DNA of 64,000 nucleotides from an uncultured Ilyobacter sp. (GTDB taxonomy: Bacteria; Fusobacteriota; Fusobacteriia; Fusobacteriales; Fusobacteriaceae). Both the position numbers and the translations under genes were made by a program. The stretch lies in contig NZ_OY764864.1 of the NCBI RefSeq assembly GCF_963668515.1, positions 744,001 to 808,000 on the forward strand, written 5' to 3'. Below, piece by piece: positions 33,955 through 44,096 of the stretch. The notes beneath the pieces were generated by a model that had not been told where the DNA came from, did not search any database, and worked only from the letters and a program-made list of their open reading frames with translations. Each line of letters begins with the position of its first letter. Positions within the stretch are counted from its first letter, which is position 1.

Positions 33955-36111
33955 GTGGGATATAAACATGAGATATTAGATGCCATAAAAAAGAATAATC
34001 TCAAAGTTGACACTGATAAGATACTCTTGGCCTATGAATTTGCAAGGGAATGTCATGTGGGACAGTTTAGAAAATCCGGAGATGAGTATATTATCCATCC
34101 GATAGAAGTGTCTAAGATACTAATCAACATGAAAATGGATACTGATACCATTGTAGCAGGTATTCTTCATGATATAGTAGAAGACACTCTTATAACAGTT
34201 TCCGATATTGAATATAATTTTGGGAATTCGGTGGCTAAGCTTGTAGACGGAGTGACAAAACTTAGTGTATTGCCTAAGGGGACTAAAAAACAACATGAAA
34301 ATATAAGAAAAATGATCGTGGCAATGGCTCAGGATATAAGGGTTGTAATAATAAAACTTGCTGACAGACTTCATAATATGAGGACTCTAAAGTTTATGCC
34401 CTCTCATAAGCAGGAGAGAATTTCAAAGGAGACTCTTGAAATATTCGCCCCTCTTGCCCACAGACTGGGAATGTCTATGATCAAATGTGAGCTAGAGGAT
34501 CTTTCACTCTATTATCTAGAACCTGAAATATATAGAGAACTAGTCAAGCTAATTAACTCCAAAAAAGCCGAAAGAGAAAAATATACAGAGGCTACGAAAA
34601 AAGAGATAGAAAAATTCTTACGGGAAAATGATATAAAAGGTGAAGTTTCAGGAAGGCCGAAACACTTTTACAGTATATATAAAAAAATGTATGAAAAGGG
34701 TAAGGAGTTTGACGAGATATACGACCTTATAGCCCTTAGAGTAATAGTTGAAACTGAAGGGGAATGTTATAATGTGCTAGGTGTACTTCACGGGAACTAT
34801 AAGCCTGTTCCTGGAAGGTTTAAGGACTATATAGCAGTACCAAAGTCAAATGGATACCAGTCAATACATACAACCATAGTAGGACCTCAGGGGAAATTTA
34901 TAGAGGTACAGATAAGAACCGAAGAGATGCACGGTATAGCCGAAGAGGGAGTAGCCGCCCACTGGAGTTATAAGGAAAGAGGTAAAGTAACTAAAAAAGA
35001 TCATGTATATTCATGGCTGAGACAGATACTAGAATGGCAGCAGGAAGCTGACAACTCAGAAGAGTTTGTAAAAACAGTCACCGGAGATATCCTTCACGAG
35101 ACGGTATTTGTATTCTCTCCTAAAGGAGATGTGGTGGAACTAGCCTATGGAGCCACCCCGCTAGATTTTGCATTTCATATTCATACAGAGATAGGTCTAA
35201 AATGTGTAGGTGCAAAAATAAATGACAGAATAGTACCTATAGACTACAAGCTTCAAAATGGTGATAAAATAGAGATTATAACTTCAAGAAATGCAAAGGG
35301 TCCTGGTAACGACTGGTTGGATATTGTTGTTACCCAAAGTGCCAAGAGTAAGATAAGAAAATGGATTAAAGATAAAAAGTTTGATGAAAACGTAAAACTT
35401 GGAAAAGATATAATGGAGAAGGAGCTTTCTAAGTTTGGAGTCTCGATAAAAGAGTTTGAAGCCAGTGAGATAACATTGAAATACATAGAAAAGCAGAATA
35501 TGCAATCTAAAGAAGATCTTTATTTTAGACTCTCACAGAATAGGATAAAGGCTGAGGCTCTGGCAGGAAGGTTTAAGCCTGAAGTTGTTAAAGAATTGAA
35601 TTTTGACGATATAGGAGAGAGAAAAAAGCCGAAAAGCAGAAAGAAAAATGACTATGGGGTTGTTATAGATGGCCTTGATAACACTCTTATAAGATTTGCA
35701 AAATGCTGTACCCCTCTCCCAGGAGATGAGATAGGGGGTTATATAACCAAAGGAGCCGGTATAGCTGTCCACAGAAAAGACTGTAAAAATTATCAGGGGA
35801 TGATAAAAAGTGATCCTCCTAGAGAGATAGACGTAAAATGGGATGAAGATGTTTTTGCAAAAAAACTCAATAAATATCAATTTAATTTTAATGTTTTCGT
35901 AGTGGAAAGACCTAATATGCTAATGGATATAGCCACTATTATAGCTAACCACAAGATAAATGTTATCGGTGTAAACTCTAATCTTATAGTTAAGGGTCTA
36001 GACAGATATATGAATTTAAAATTTACAATAGAAATCTCTGAAAAAGATGAATATGAAAAACTCTTGAAACATCTTTCTGGAATAAAAGATATAATAGAGA
36101 TACAGAGATAA
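33955..36111 (+). CDS. rel: Bifunctional (p)ppGpp synthetase/hydrolase
   Basis: A 718-aa stringent-response enzyme. The N-terminal HD hydrolase domain is intact (HPIEVSKIL; H72-D73 in ILHDIVEDT; KLADRLHNM). The synthetase domain has GRFKDYIAVPKSNGYQSIHT with the RxKD form typical of bifunctional Rel rather than the acidic RelA form. TGS (about 385-450; VFVFSPKGDVVELAYGATPL), a Cys-containing conserved region (FAKCCTPLPGDEI) and a C-terminal ACT domain (about 640-718) follow. The start is GTG with AGAGAAGAGGG upstream. tgt follows 9 nt after the stop. Confidence 0.96.
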   Translation: MGYKHEILDAIKKNNLKVDTDKILLAYEFARECHVGQFRKSGDEYIIHPIEVSKILINMKMDTDTIVAGILHDIVEDTLITVSDIEYNFGNSVAKLVDGVTKLSVLPKGTKKQHENIRKMIVAMAQDIRVVIIKLADRLHNMRTLKFMPSHKQERISKETLEIFAPLAHRLGMSMIKCELEDLSLYYLEPEIYRELVKLINSKKAEREKYTEATKKEIEKFLRENDIKGEVSGRPKHFYSIYKKMYEKGKEFDEIYDLIALRVIVETEGECYNVLGVLHGNYKPVPGRFKDYIAVPKSNGYQSIHTTIVGPQGKFIEVQIRTEEMHGIAEEGVAAHWSYKERGKVTKKDHVYSWLRQILEWQQEADNSEEFVKTVTGDILHETVFVFSPKGDVVELAYGATPLDFAFHIHTEIGLKCVGAKINDRIVPIDYKLQNGDKIEIITSRNAKGPGNDWLDIVVTQSAKSKIRKWIKDKKFDENVKLGKDIMEKELSKFGVSIKEFEASEITLKYIEKQNMQSKEDLYFRLSQNRIKAEALAGRFKPEVVKELNFDDIGERKKPKSRKKNDYGVVIDGLDNTLIRFAKCCTPLPGDEIGGYITKGAGIAVHRKDCKNYQGMIKSDPPREIDVKWDEDVFAKKLNKYQFNFNVFVVERPNMLMDIATIIANHKINVIGVNSNLIVKGLDRYMNLKFTIEISEKDEYEKLLKHLSGIKDIIEIQR

Positions 36112-37290
<1,179 letters not shown>

Positions 37291-37326
37291 AAAGTTTTTT
37301 TAGTCATAATAGAATATTTAAAGTAC

Positions 37327-37355
37327 AGAGGGAGCCGAAAATTGCGGCTCCCTCT
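37327..37355. terminator. Bidirectional terminator between tgt (+) and hydA (-)
   Basis: AGAGGGAGCCG (37327-37337) pairs with CGGCTCCCTCT (37345-37355) over a 7-nt loop. On the plus strand it is followed by TAAAATTATTTTTTT. The two genes converge here. Confidence 0.85.
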
Positions 37356-37360
37356 TAAAA

Positions 37361-39124
37361 TTATTTTTTTCTTGAAAAATATTTTGTGTGTAACAATTCG
37401 TGAGATTTTTCCCCCATGGGTTCTCCTAGAAATTTTTCATATAATTCTTTAATATAAGGATTTTCATGAGATTTTCGTATTTTTTTGCCACTGTCTATTG
37501 CCTGTATCCCATTGAATCTTTTCTTAATAACGTTAAATTTACCGTGATGATAAGGTTGTCCTCCACCCCCTATACATCCCCCTTTACAGGCCATAATCTC
37601 TATGGCATGTAAAACTTCCTCTTTATTTTTTACTTTTTCTAGAAGTTCTCTAGCAGCTCCGAGTCCATGGGCAATTCCTATTCTCAAAGGGCCCCCCTCT
37701 ATCTGAAGTTCTGGTACTTCTGCTACTCTTGATCCCTCAAAACCCCTGAGTTGCTTGAAATCCACTGTCTCTAGTTCATCCCCTGTAATCCACTCATAGG
37801 CTGTTCTTACAGCAGCCTCTATAACTCCACCGGTTCTTCCGAAAATATCCGCAGCTCCACTGGACATTCCAAAGGGCTTGTCAAATTCTTCCTCTTCGAG
37901 CATATTAAAACTTATTCCACTTTGATTTATTAGACTTGCCAGCTCTCTTGTTGAGATTGAGATATCTGTGTCAGGATTTCCATCTTTTGAAAATTCCTTC
38001 CTAGAAGCCTCATATTTTTTTGCAAGGCATGGCATTACAGAAACCACAATCAGATCCTCCCTTTTTATTCCCATCTCCTTTGTCCAAAACTCTTTGGCTA
38101 TGGCACTAAACATTTGCTGAGGGGATTTTGCAGTGGAGGGTATATCCAGCATGTCGGGAAAATTATGTTCGATAAATTTTACCCAGGCAGGACAGCAAGA
38201 GGTCAGGATGGGAAGTTTTACATCTTTATCTCCTGCCAGATGTCTTTCTATTCTTGACTTCAATTCAGATGCTTCTTCCATAATTGTAAGGTCAGCTGCA
38301 AAATTTGTATCAAAGACATAGTCAAACCCTATTCTCCGAAGAGCTGTAACCATCTTTCCGGTGACATCTGTACCAGGCTCATGTCCAAATTCTTCCCCGA
38401 GAGCGACTCTTACAGCAGGGGCCACTTGTACAATTACGGTTTTAGAGGGATCCGCAAGCATATCCACCACTTCCCAGGTGTAGTCTTTTTCATGCAGGGC
38501 ACCTACTGGACATACAGCCACACACTGACCACAGAAGGTACATGCTGTGTCTTCTAGGTCTTTTTCATGGGAGGGGGCCACCACAGTTTCAAATCCCCTA
38601 TTTACCGCAGATAAAATATTGCATGTCTGAATTTTATTGCACATTGTCTCACACCTTCTGCACATTATACATTTATCCATATCTCTTATTATTGCAGGAG
38701 AAGAATCTGATCTGTACACTGATTTTTCTCCCTCAAATCTTATGTTTTTTATCTTAAATTCATCTGCGAGGTCTTGAAGTTCGCATTCTCCCGACTTTGA
38801 ACATGTAAGACATTCTTTCGGATGATTAGAAAGAATAAGCTCTAGAATATTTTTTCTTATCTGTATGAGTTCTGCCGAATTGGTAATAATCTCCATCCCT
38901 TCGTAAACCTTTGTCTCGCAGGCGGGATAAAGATTTTCCTGTTCATTTACCTCTACGACGCACATTCTGCATGAAGCTGGATCGTGAACATATCCTATAT
39001 CACCCATTTTAAGCTGGCATAGAGTAGGAATTCTCACCCCTATACTCTTAGCAGCTGCCAAAATAGTAGAATGTTTTGGAGCCTCTACCTCGATACCATT
39101 TATTTTTATTTTCACTGTTTCCAT
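37361..39124 (-). CDS. hydA: [FeFe] hydrogenase catalytic subunit of a HydABC complex
   Basis: A 587-aa subunit that makes or oxidises H2 at the H-cluster. Order: N-terminal [2Fe-2S] domain (Cys near LCQLKMGD), the His/Cys cluster NHPKECLTCSKSGECELQ, two [4Fe-4S] motifs (CIMCRRCETMC; CTFCGQCVAVCPVG), then the H-cluster motifs TSCCPAWVKF, MPCLAKKYEA and MACKGGCIGGGGQP. I chose the ATG at 39124, with GGGAGGTT just before it and 11 nt after hydB, over a longer frame that would overlap hydB. With HydB and HydC it forms the NAD(H)-linked, probably electron-bifurcating type (inference from subunit make-up). Confidence 0.95.
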   Translation of the reverse strand: METVKIKINGIEVEAPKHSTILAAAKSIGVRIPTLCQLKMGDIGYVHDPASCRMCVVEVNEQENLYPACETKVYEGMEIITNSAELIQIRKNILELILSNHPKECLTCSKSGECELQDLADEFKIKNIRFEGEKSVYRSDSSPAIIRDMDKCIMCRRCETMCNKIQTCNILSAVNRGFETVVAPSHEKDLEDTACTFCGQCVAVCPVGALHEKDYTWEVVDMLADPSKTVIVQVAPAVRVALGEEFGHEPGTDVTGKMVTALRRIGFDYVFDTNFAADLTIMEEASELKSRIERHLAGDKDVKLPILTSCCPAWVKFIEHNFPDMLDIPSTAKSPQQMFSAIAKEFWTKEMGIKREDLIVVSVMPCLAKKYEASRKEFSKDGNPDTDISISTRELASLINQSGISFNMLEEEEFDKPFGMSSGAADIFGRTGGVIEAAVRTAYEWITGDELETVDFKQLRGFEGSRVAEVPELQIEGGPLRIGIAHGLGAARELLEKVKNKEEVLHAIEIMACKGGCIGGGGQPYHHGKFNVIKKRFNGIQAIDSGKKIRKSHENPYIKELYEKFLGEPMGEKSHELLHTKYFSRKK

Positions 39125-39135
39125 GGATAACCTCC

Positions 39136-40938
39136 CTATGCTTTCTTTATTGCATTGAATCTGCACGCATTATAACAAGCACCGCACTTGATACATCTAT
39201 CCTGATAAATATAGTGCTTCTCTTTTACTCTTCCCAGAACAGCCTCAGTAGGACATACTTTTGCACAGGCAGTACATCCTATACATTTGTCTGTGATGGT
39301 AAACTGGATAAGACTTGTGCAGACAGTAGAAGGACATTTTTTATCTTTGACGTGTGCCAGATACTCATCGTAAAAATTATTTAAAGTGGAAAGCACAGGA
39401 TTTGGAGATGTTTTTCCTAGTCCGCAGAGAGACGCCCTCTTTATGGTTTTAGAAAGGTCTTTCAGCAGGTGAAGGTCATTTACCGAGCCCTTACCTTTCG
39501 TTATTTTGTCAAGGATCTCATACAACCTTTTGTTTCCTATTCTGCAAGGGGTACATTTTCCACAGGATTCCTCCACAGTGAATCCCAGATAAAATTTTGC
39601 CACTGCAACCATGCAGTCGTCTTCATCCATTACGATCATTCCACCAGACCCCATCATAGATCCTTTTTCTTTTAGTGAATCAAAGTCTATAGGGGTATCC
39701 AGATCTTTCTCTGTGAGACAGCCACCAGATGGACCTCCTGTCTGTACGGCTTTAAATTTTCTGTTTTTTGTGATACCTCCCCCGATGTCAAAGATTACTT
39801 CCTGGAGGGTGGTACCCATAGGGACTTCGATAAGTCCTACATTTTTCACCTTACCAGCCAAGGCAAATACCTTGGTACCTGGAGATTTTTCAGTTCCTAT
39901 ACTCTTGAACCACTGGGCTCCCTTGTTTATTATCACAGGGATATTTGCCAAGGTTTCTACATTATTTACATTTGTAGGTTTTTTCCAGTAACCAGCTTCA
40001 GCTGGAAATGGAGGCTTTAGGGTAGGCTCCCCCCTTTTTCCCTCCATAGAATGTATAAGAGCTGTCTCCTCACCGCAGACAAAAGCTCCGGCTCCGTACT
40101 TCAGAGTTATCTTAAAATTAAAATCTGTCCCAAAAATATTTTTTCCCAGGACACCATATTCATTGGCCTGTTTTATTGCCTTTTTCAGTCTGTTTATTGC
40201 CAGAGGATATTCAGCCCTGATATAAATCAATCCCTCATCTGATCCGATTGCATATCCGCATATTGCCATGGCTTCCAGCACAGAGTGAGGGTCACCCTCG
40301 AGGACAGACCTGTCCATAAATGCTCCAGGGTCTCCCTCATCGGCATTGCAGACTACATATTTTTTATCCACATCTTTATTAAAGGCAAACTGCCACTTGA
40401 GACCTGTTGGAAAACCTCCGCCTCCTCTTCCTCTTAGACCGGAAATTTTGATCTCATCGATTACATCCTGCCTAGACATCTCCTTCAGAGACTTATGCAG
40501 GGCAAAATATGCATCTCTTGATACAGCTTCCTCTATATTCTCAGGATCCATAAAGCCACAGTTCCGAAGAACTATTTTTTCTAATTTGTTGCTTATAAAT
40601 ACGTCTGTACCATGTATTTTTTTATATTTTATATCTTTTAGAATCTTTTCTGCCCTGGGTAGATCCACGTTCCCAAAAATTTCCGGTTGCTGTCCAGGGA
40701 TAGTTACCTCTATAGTCGGCTCAGAATGGCAGAGCCCCATACATCCAGTAGGAACAAGCTTTATACTGTCATCTCCCTCTCTTTCCAGTTCCTCTTTAAA
40801 AAAATCATAGAGGGTATCTGCCCCTGCTGTGATTCCGCAGGTTGCCATAGAGATTTTTATAAGGGTTTTTTCCTTTTCACCTTTCTGGTAGCTTTCTTTT
40901 ATATTTTTCAAATCTTCTATAGTATTAAGCACACTCAT
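39136..40938 (-). CDS. hydB: NuoF-like flavoprotein subunit of the HydABC hydrogenase
   Basis: A 600-aa subunit. It has an N-terminal thioredoxin-like [2Fe-2S] domain (ATCGITAGADTL; PTGCMGLCHSEP), a NuoF core with the NADH/FMN site (GRGGGGFPTGLKWQFA, CNADEGDPGAFMDRS, YGAGAFVCGEETAL), a [4Fe-4S] site (ESCGKCTPCRIG), and C-terminal ferredoxin repeats (CIGCTACAKVCP; CIKCGACYNACR). This three-part layout is characteristic of HydB from bifurcating hydrogenases. It lies between hydC and hydA. Confidence 0.95.
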   Translation of the reverse strand: MSVLNTIEDLKNIKESYQKGEKEKTLIKISMATCGITAGADTLYDFFKEELEREGDDSIKLVPTGCMGLCHSEPTIEVTIPGQQPEIFGNVDLPRAEKILKDIKYKKIHGTDVFISNKLEKIVLRNCGFMDPENIEEAVSRDAYFALHKSLKEMSRQDVIDEIKISGLRGRGGGGFPTGLKWQFAFNKDVDKKYVVCNADEGDPGAFMDRSVLEGDPHSVLEAMAICGYAIGSDEGLIYIRAEYPLAINRLKKAIKQANEYGVLGKNIFGTDFNFKITLKYGAGAFVCGEETALIHSMEGKRGEPTLKPPFPAEAGYWKKPTNVNNVETLANIPVIINKGAQWFKSIGTEKSPGTKVFALAGKVKNVGLIEVPMGTTLQEVIFDIGGGITKNRKFKAVQTGGPSGGCLTEKDLDTPIDFDSLKEKGSMMGSGGMIVMDEDDCMVAVAKFYLGFTVEESCGKCTPCRIGNKRLYEILDKITKGKGSVNDLHLLKDLSKTIKRASLCGLGKTSPNPVLSTLNNFYDEYLAHVKDKKCPSTVCTSLIQFTITDKCIGCTACAKVCPTEAVLGRVKEKHYIYQDRCIKCGACYNACRFNAIKKA

Positions 40939-40946
40939 CCCTCCAT

Positions 40947-41426
40947 TTACTCATATTCTTTCAATATATGCTTTATCTGTTCGGCCTCTACCCGACCATA
41001 GGTTTTATTGCCAACTTTTATAATAGGAGCCATACCGCAGGCACCGATGCATCTGAGTACGTCTATAGAGAATTTTCCGTCATTTGTAGTTTCACCAACC
41101 TTGACTCCTAGTTCTCTTGTCAGCTCGTTCAAAATTGTTTCAGACCCGTTTACATAACAGGCTGTTCCCATGCATACAGAGATGGGGTGCTCACCCTTGG
41201 GTGTAGTTGTAAAAAAGGAGTAGAAAGTAATAACACCGTAAATTTGAGAAATAGGTATCCCCATTTTTTCACCTATGAATTCCTGAACCTCCACCGGGAG
41301 ATAGCCAAAGATATCTTGAGCCTTATGCAGTACGCTTATGAGTTCACCATCTTTTGTTTCAAGTTCACTTATAAATATGTCCAGTTCATTGAACATATTT
41401 TTTTTGTAATTATTTTCACAATTCAT
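40947..41426 (-). CDS. hydC: NuoE-like [2Fe-2S] subunit of the HydABC hydrogenase
   Basis: A 159-aa subunit of the NuoE type, with four Cys in two groups (CMGTACYVNG; CIGACGMAP) that bind one [2Fe-2S] cluster. I chose the ATG at 41426 because AAGGAGG sits 5-6 nt before it; an ATG six codons earlier overlaps that site. It is the first gene of the hydrogenase operon. Its 340-bp upstream region contains three TTGTTAA/TTAACAA half-sites. Confidence 0.94.
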   Translation of the reverse strand: MNCENNYKKNMFNELDIFISELETKDGELISVLHKAQDIFGYLPVEVQEFIGEKMGIPISQIYGVITFYSFFTTTPKGEHPISVCMGTACYVNGSETILNELTRELGVKVGETTNDGKFSIDVLRCIGACGMAPIIKVGNKTYGRVEAEQIKHILKEYE

Positions 41427-41768
41427 ATAATCCTCCTTTTTCATAAAGATATATCTACAGCATTAATATACCTATTAAGAATAAATGATTTCTTTCCTAT
41501 TAAAATATATTTTTCTCATTTAAAATTTTGTTTTTATCTCTTTATTGTTATAGACATTGAGATGTAAACTTGTATTATTTTAATATTGATAATAAATTAA
41601 CTTAACAATAAATGAAGTTGTTCTTAATTTATGTTTAATTTTCAATTTAATTGTTAAATTTTTCAAATAAAACATGGGAAAATAAAATTAACAATAAAAA
41701 ATTTTATTTTTCAAAGAACATGTGGTATAATTCATTTATAGTATATATATAAAAGGAGTTGATGATTT
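41427..41768. other. Divergent upstream region between hydC (-) and a small membrane protein (+)
   Basis: This AT-rich region holds three TTGTTAA/TTAACAA sequences at 41602-41608, 41651-41657 and 41688-41694. No convincing -35/-10 pair was found for hydC by eye. The plus-strand extended -10 is at 41723-41731. Confidence 0.5.
41723..41731 (+). promoter_or_regulatory. Extended -10 promoter for the small membrane protein
   Basis: TGGTATAAT at 41723-41731 is an extended -10 with a perfect TATAAT hexamer; no clear -35 is seen. The gene starts 38 nt further on with AAAGGAGTTGAT. Confidence 0.6.
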
Positions 41769-42275
41769 ATGTTGTTTATTCTAATTTGTGTTCTTGTGTC
41801 AGTATGCTTTTATATGTATATGTCTCAAAAAATGACAAATCTAAATTACTCTAATTTGGAAAAAGTTTTTAGTGAAACTGATTATTATGTGGGTAAAACA
41901 AAAGAAGAGACTGGAGAAGAAAAAGTAGTTCCTTACTTTTACATGATAAATCCAAGGAAATCTTCGGGAGTTATAATGAAGTACGACTTTTTTAAAGAAA
42001 ACTTTTCATTTTTGTATGATGCTTATAAGAAAAACAACCTAATTGTAAAAAGGCTTACTCATCAGGGAATTACAAATAGTTATGTCCTGAGCTTCTTAAA
42101 GGAGAAAGTGGTAATTTATCCATATATATCAGTGGGGGAAAAGCCGTGGGAATTAAAAAATAAAATGGATAATGTTTACCCGGATATATACTTTTTAGAG
42201 AGTAAGGATATGAATAAAATATGCAGCGAACTTCAGATAAATGATATGGCATTTGGATACTCAATAGACTTTTAG
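41769..42275 (+). CDS. Hypothetical protein with one N-terminal membrane helix
   Basis: A 168-aa protein that I do not recognise. It starts with a hydrophobic helix (LFILICVLVSVCFYMYM, about 2-18), and the rest is soluble, with no Cys pairs or catalytic motif. The upstream signal is good (extended -10, AAAGGAG) and a terminator follows, so it is a single-gene unit. It diverges from the hydrogenase operon. Anchored soluble domain inside or outside cannot be decided. Confidence 0.8.
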   Translation: MLFILICVLVSVCFYMYMSQKMTNLNYSNLEKVFSETDYYVGKTKEETGEEKVVPYFYMINPRKSSGVIMKYDFFKENFSFLYDAYKKNNLIVKRLTHQGITNSYVLSFLKEKVVIYPYISVGEKPWELKNKMDNVYPDIYFLESKDMNKICSELQINDMAFGYSIDF

Positions 42276-42302
42276 AGGGCAGTTACTTACTGCCCTTTTT
42301 CT
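42274..42302 (+). terminator. Terminator after the small membrane protein
   Basis: AGGGCAGT pairs with ACTGCCCT over a 5-nt loop (TACTT), then TTTTTCT. The stem starts immediately after the stop codon. Confidence 0.9.
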
Positions 42303-42452
42303 ATGCCTGAAAAAACAAGTTGTTTGCATTGTAAAATTTCACTTTAAATAAAGGATTTTTCAGATTTTTTAAAATAAAGTTTAAAAACAATGTGTCTTAA
42401 GATAAAAGTTTTACCCAGTAAAATTATCTTTAGAATTTATGTATTATTATAA
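42303..42452. other. AT-rich spacer before element A
   Basis: No gene is seen. An imperfect hairpin with arms AAGATAA...GTTTTAC and GTAAAA-TTATCTT (a 3-nt bulge) lies near 42399-42431. Its role is unknown. Confidence 0.35.
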
Positions 42453-42514
42453 TTAACCCAAGTTGCTACTTAAAAAAAAATTATTATAAATTACTGAATT
42501 TATCTGAATATCAG

Positions 42515-42730
42515 AATCAAAAGATTTTGTCACGAATGGACACTAATAAAAGATAGGGAAATTAACACGAATAAGGACAAAAGCTTTTGGTCACAGAGAA
42601 AAGAAGAGAGTATCACGGAGGAGAGCGATATTAAAGTCAAAAGATTTTATCACGAATGAACACCAATAAAAGATAGGGAAATTAACACGAATAATAACAA
42701 AATCTTTTGGTCACAGAAGACACAGAGAAA
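42515..42730. repeat. 120-bp tandem unit of element A (two copies)
   Basis: The phrase TCAAAAGATTTT starts at 42517 and again at 42637, and ATAAAAGATAGGGAAATTAA recurs at the same 120-bp step. The second unit diverges near its end. The same unit occurs three times in element B. Confidence 0.85.
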
Positions 42731-43049
42731 AAAATAAAGTTTCACAGAGTGGAAGCCAAAACTATAAATGCTTTTTTTTGCGAGAGGTTTTTTATCCCTT
42801 TTCCCGTACTATCAATAAAATCAAAATTAAGAATGGTCAAAAATTAAGGAATAACTGTACACATGTTTTTTATTTAGGCTTATATCATTTTTCGTTTTTT
42901 GAATTTTCAAGTCGCAGGGCTTATACAGAAAAAAACCTGCACTCAGCCGTCCTACAGAATAAGTTCCGCAGGGAACCGAGGACTGTAGCTTACAAAGGCG
43001 TCAAAAGAAATATCTACTTCCTAGACATTTGAAAATTCTTGAACTTTTG

Positions 43050-43077
43050 GTTACTTTTCTTTCAAGAGAAAAGTAAC
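43050..43077. repeat. 11-bp hairpin near the right end of element A
   Basis: GTTACTTTTCT (43050-43060) is complementary to AGAAAAGTAAC (43067-43077) with loop TTCAAG. The same hairpin is conserved in element B at 59311-59338. Conservation between otherwise divergent cores suggests a structural role for the element. Confidence 0.8.
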
Positions 43078-43173
43078 GAATCCTTATAAATTCAATACTT
43101 TAATTTAATAAAGGTAGCAACTTAGGTTAATTAAGATAATTCAGTAAAATAACATGTATAAAAGGAGATCAAA

Positions 43174-44073
43174 GTGCCAGGTAAATTTTATTTGGATAAT
43201 GATATTTTTATAAGAGTTTGGGATGATGTAGAAAACCCCAAGGGGGTGATACAGATCATCCATGGCATGGGAGAGCACAGCCTGAGGTATGACACTGTAG
43301 CCAAATGGTTTAATAAAGAGGGATATATAGTCTATGCAGACGATCACAGAGGACACGGGTATTCAGTGGATACTATAGAAGAATTAGGGCGTATAGGGGG
43401 GGGATTTGAAACTCTTGTGGATGATGAAAAATATATAACCGATTTTATATCAAGAAATCATCTTCGGCTTCCCATCTATGTGTTAGGTCACAGTATGGGT
43501 TCTTTTATTGCTCAGGGTCATATGTCAGACTTATCACATTTTGTAAAGGGATATATTCTTACAGGGTCTTGCGGTAAGAGGATGGCAGAGACTTTTTCAG
43601 GGTGGATTTTGAGTGGGATGATAACAGTGTTTTTTGATAAGAGCAAGAGTCCCTTTATGAAAAAGCTGATCTTTCTGGGATACAACAGAAAGGTTGGGAA
43701 GAAAAAGACTGCTTTTGACTGGCTCACAAGGAGAGAAGAGGTTGTAAAAGATTATATAGAGGATCCATTCTGCGGATTTGTCTACACCTCGGGATTTTAT
43801 TTTTCATTTCTGAAATATCTAAAAAATCTATTTACCAAAAAAACTTTTGAATCTGTCCAAAGATCCATACCGATTTTTATATTATCTGGAAAGTCGGATC
43901 CTGTGGGATTATATGGCAGGGGAGTCAGGAAATTGCTAAAATTTTATAAGAAAAATCATTTTAATTTTGTGAAAATGAAGTTGTATCCTGGTGCAAGGCA
44001 TGAAATTCTCAATGAGATAAACAGTATAGAGGTTCTAGAAGATATAAAAAACTGGATAGAGAATAAAAAATAG
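43174..44073 (+). CDS. Alpha/beta hydrolase, lysophospholipase/monoacylglycerol-lipase type
   Basis: A 299-aa serine hydrolase. The opening strand has IQIIHGMGEHSLRYD, then ADDHRGHGYS. The nucleophile elbow is GHSMGS (Ser at about 110), the likely Asp is in SGKSDPVG and the His in GARHEIL, completing the triad. The lysophospholipase/monoacylglycerol lipase subfamily is indicated by the HGMGEH and HRGHG motifs. The start is GTG with AAAGGAGATC. It begins only 44 bp after the right end of element A, so its promoter must lie in or near the element. Confidence 0.9.
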   Translation: MPGKFYLDNDIFIRVWDDVENPKGVIQIIHGMGEHSLRYDTVAKWFNKEGYIVYADDHRGHGYSVDTIEELGRIGGGFETLVDDEKYITDFISRNHLRLPIYVLGHSMGSFIAQGHMSDLSHFVKGYILTGSCGKRMAETFSGWILSGMITVFFDKSKSPFMKKLIFLGYNRKVGKKKTAFDWLTRREEVVKDYIEDPFCGFVYTSGFYFSFLKYLKNLFTKKTFESVQRSIPIFILSGKSDPVGLYGRGVRKLLKFYKKNHFNFVKMKLYPGARHEILNEINSIEVLEDIKNWIENKK

Positions 44074-44096
44074 GAGGTATTACCCTCCTATTTTTT
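44065..44096. terminator. Bidirectional terminator shared by the hydrolase gene and glgP
   Basis: AAAAAATAGGAGG pairs with CCTCCTATTTTTT. The stem contains the last codons and stop of glgP on one strand and the stop of the hydrolase gene on the other. The genes converge with only 6 nt between them. Confidence 0.9.

Larger units (their letters stand above)
42453..43130. mobile_element. Non-autonomous element A with terminal inverted repeats
   Basis: The 678-bp element is bounded by TTAACCCAAGTTGCTAC (42453-42469) and GTAGCAACTTAGGTTAA (43114-43130), inverted repeats with one mismatch. The flanking TTAA on both sides may be part of the repeat or a 4-bp target duplication. Inside are two copies of a 120-bp unit, a unique core of about 260 bp (roughly 42760-43030) and a hairpin near the right end. 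No transposase or convincing gene is present. Element B at 59261-60012 shares the ends, units and hairpin in the opposite orientation. Confidence 0.8.

Noticed and set aside
40346-40810. 154-codon plus-strand frame in hydB
   Set aside because: It is antisense to a clear HydB coding region and lacks a start signal.
41580-41700. A canonical full Rex operator before hydC
   Set aside because: Half-sites are present but none are paired at the expected 4-nt gap; only a weaker suggestion is kept.
42778-43032. 84-codon plus-strand frame in element A
   Set aside because: It covers the unique core, has no ribosome binding site, low-complexity content and no counterpart in element B.
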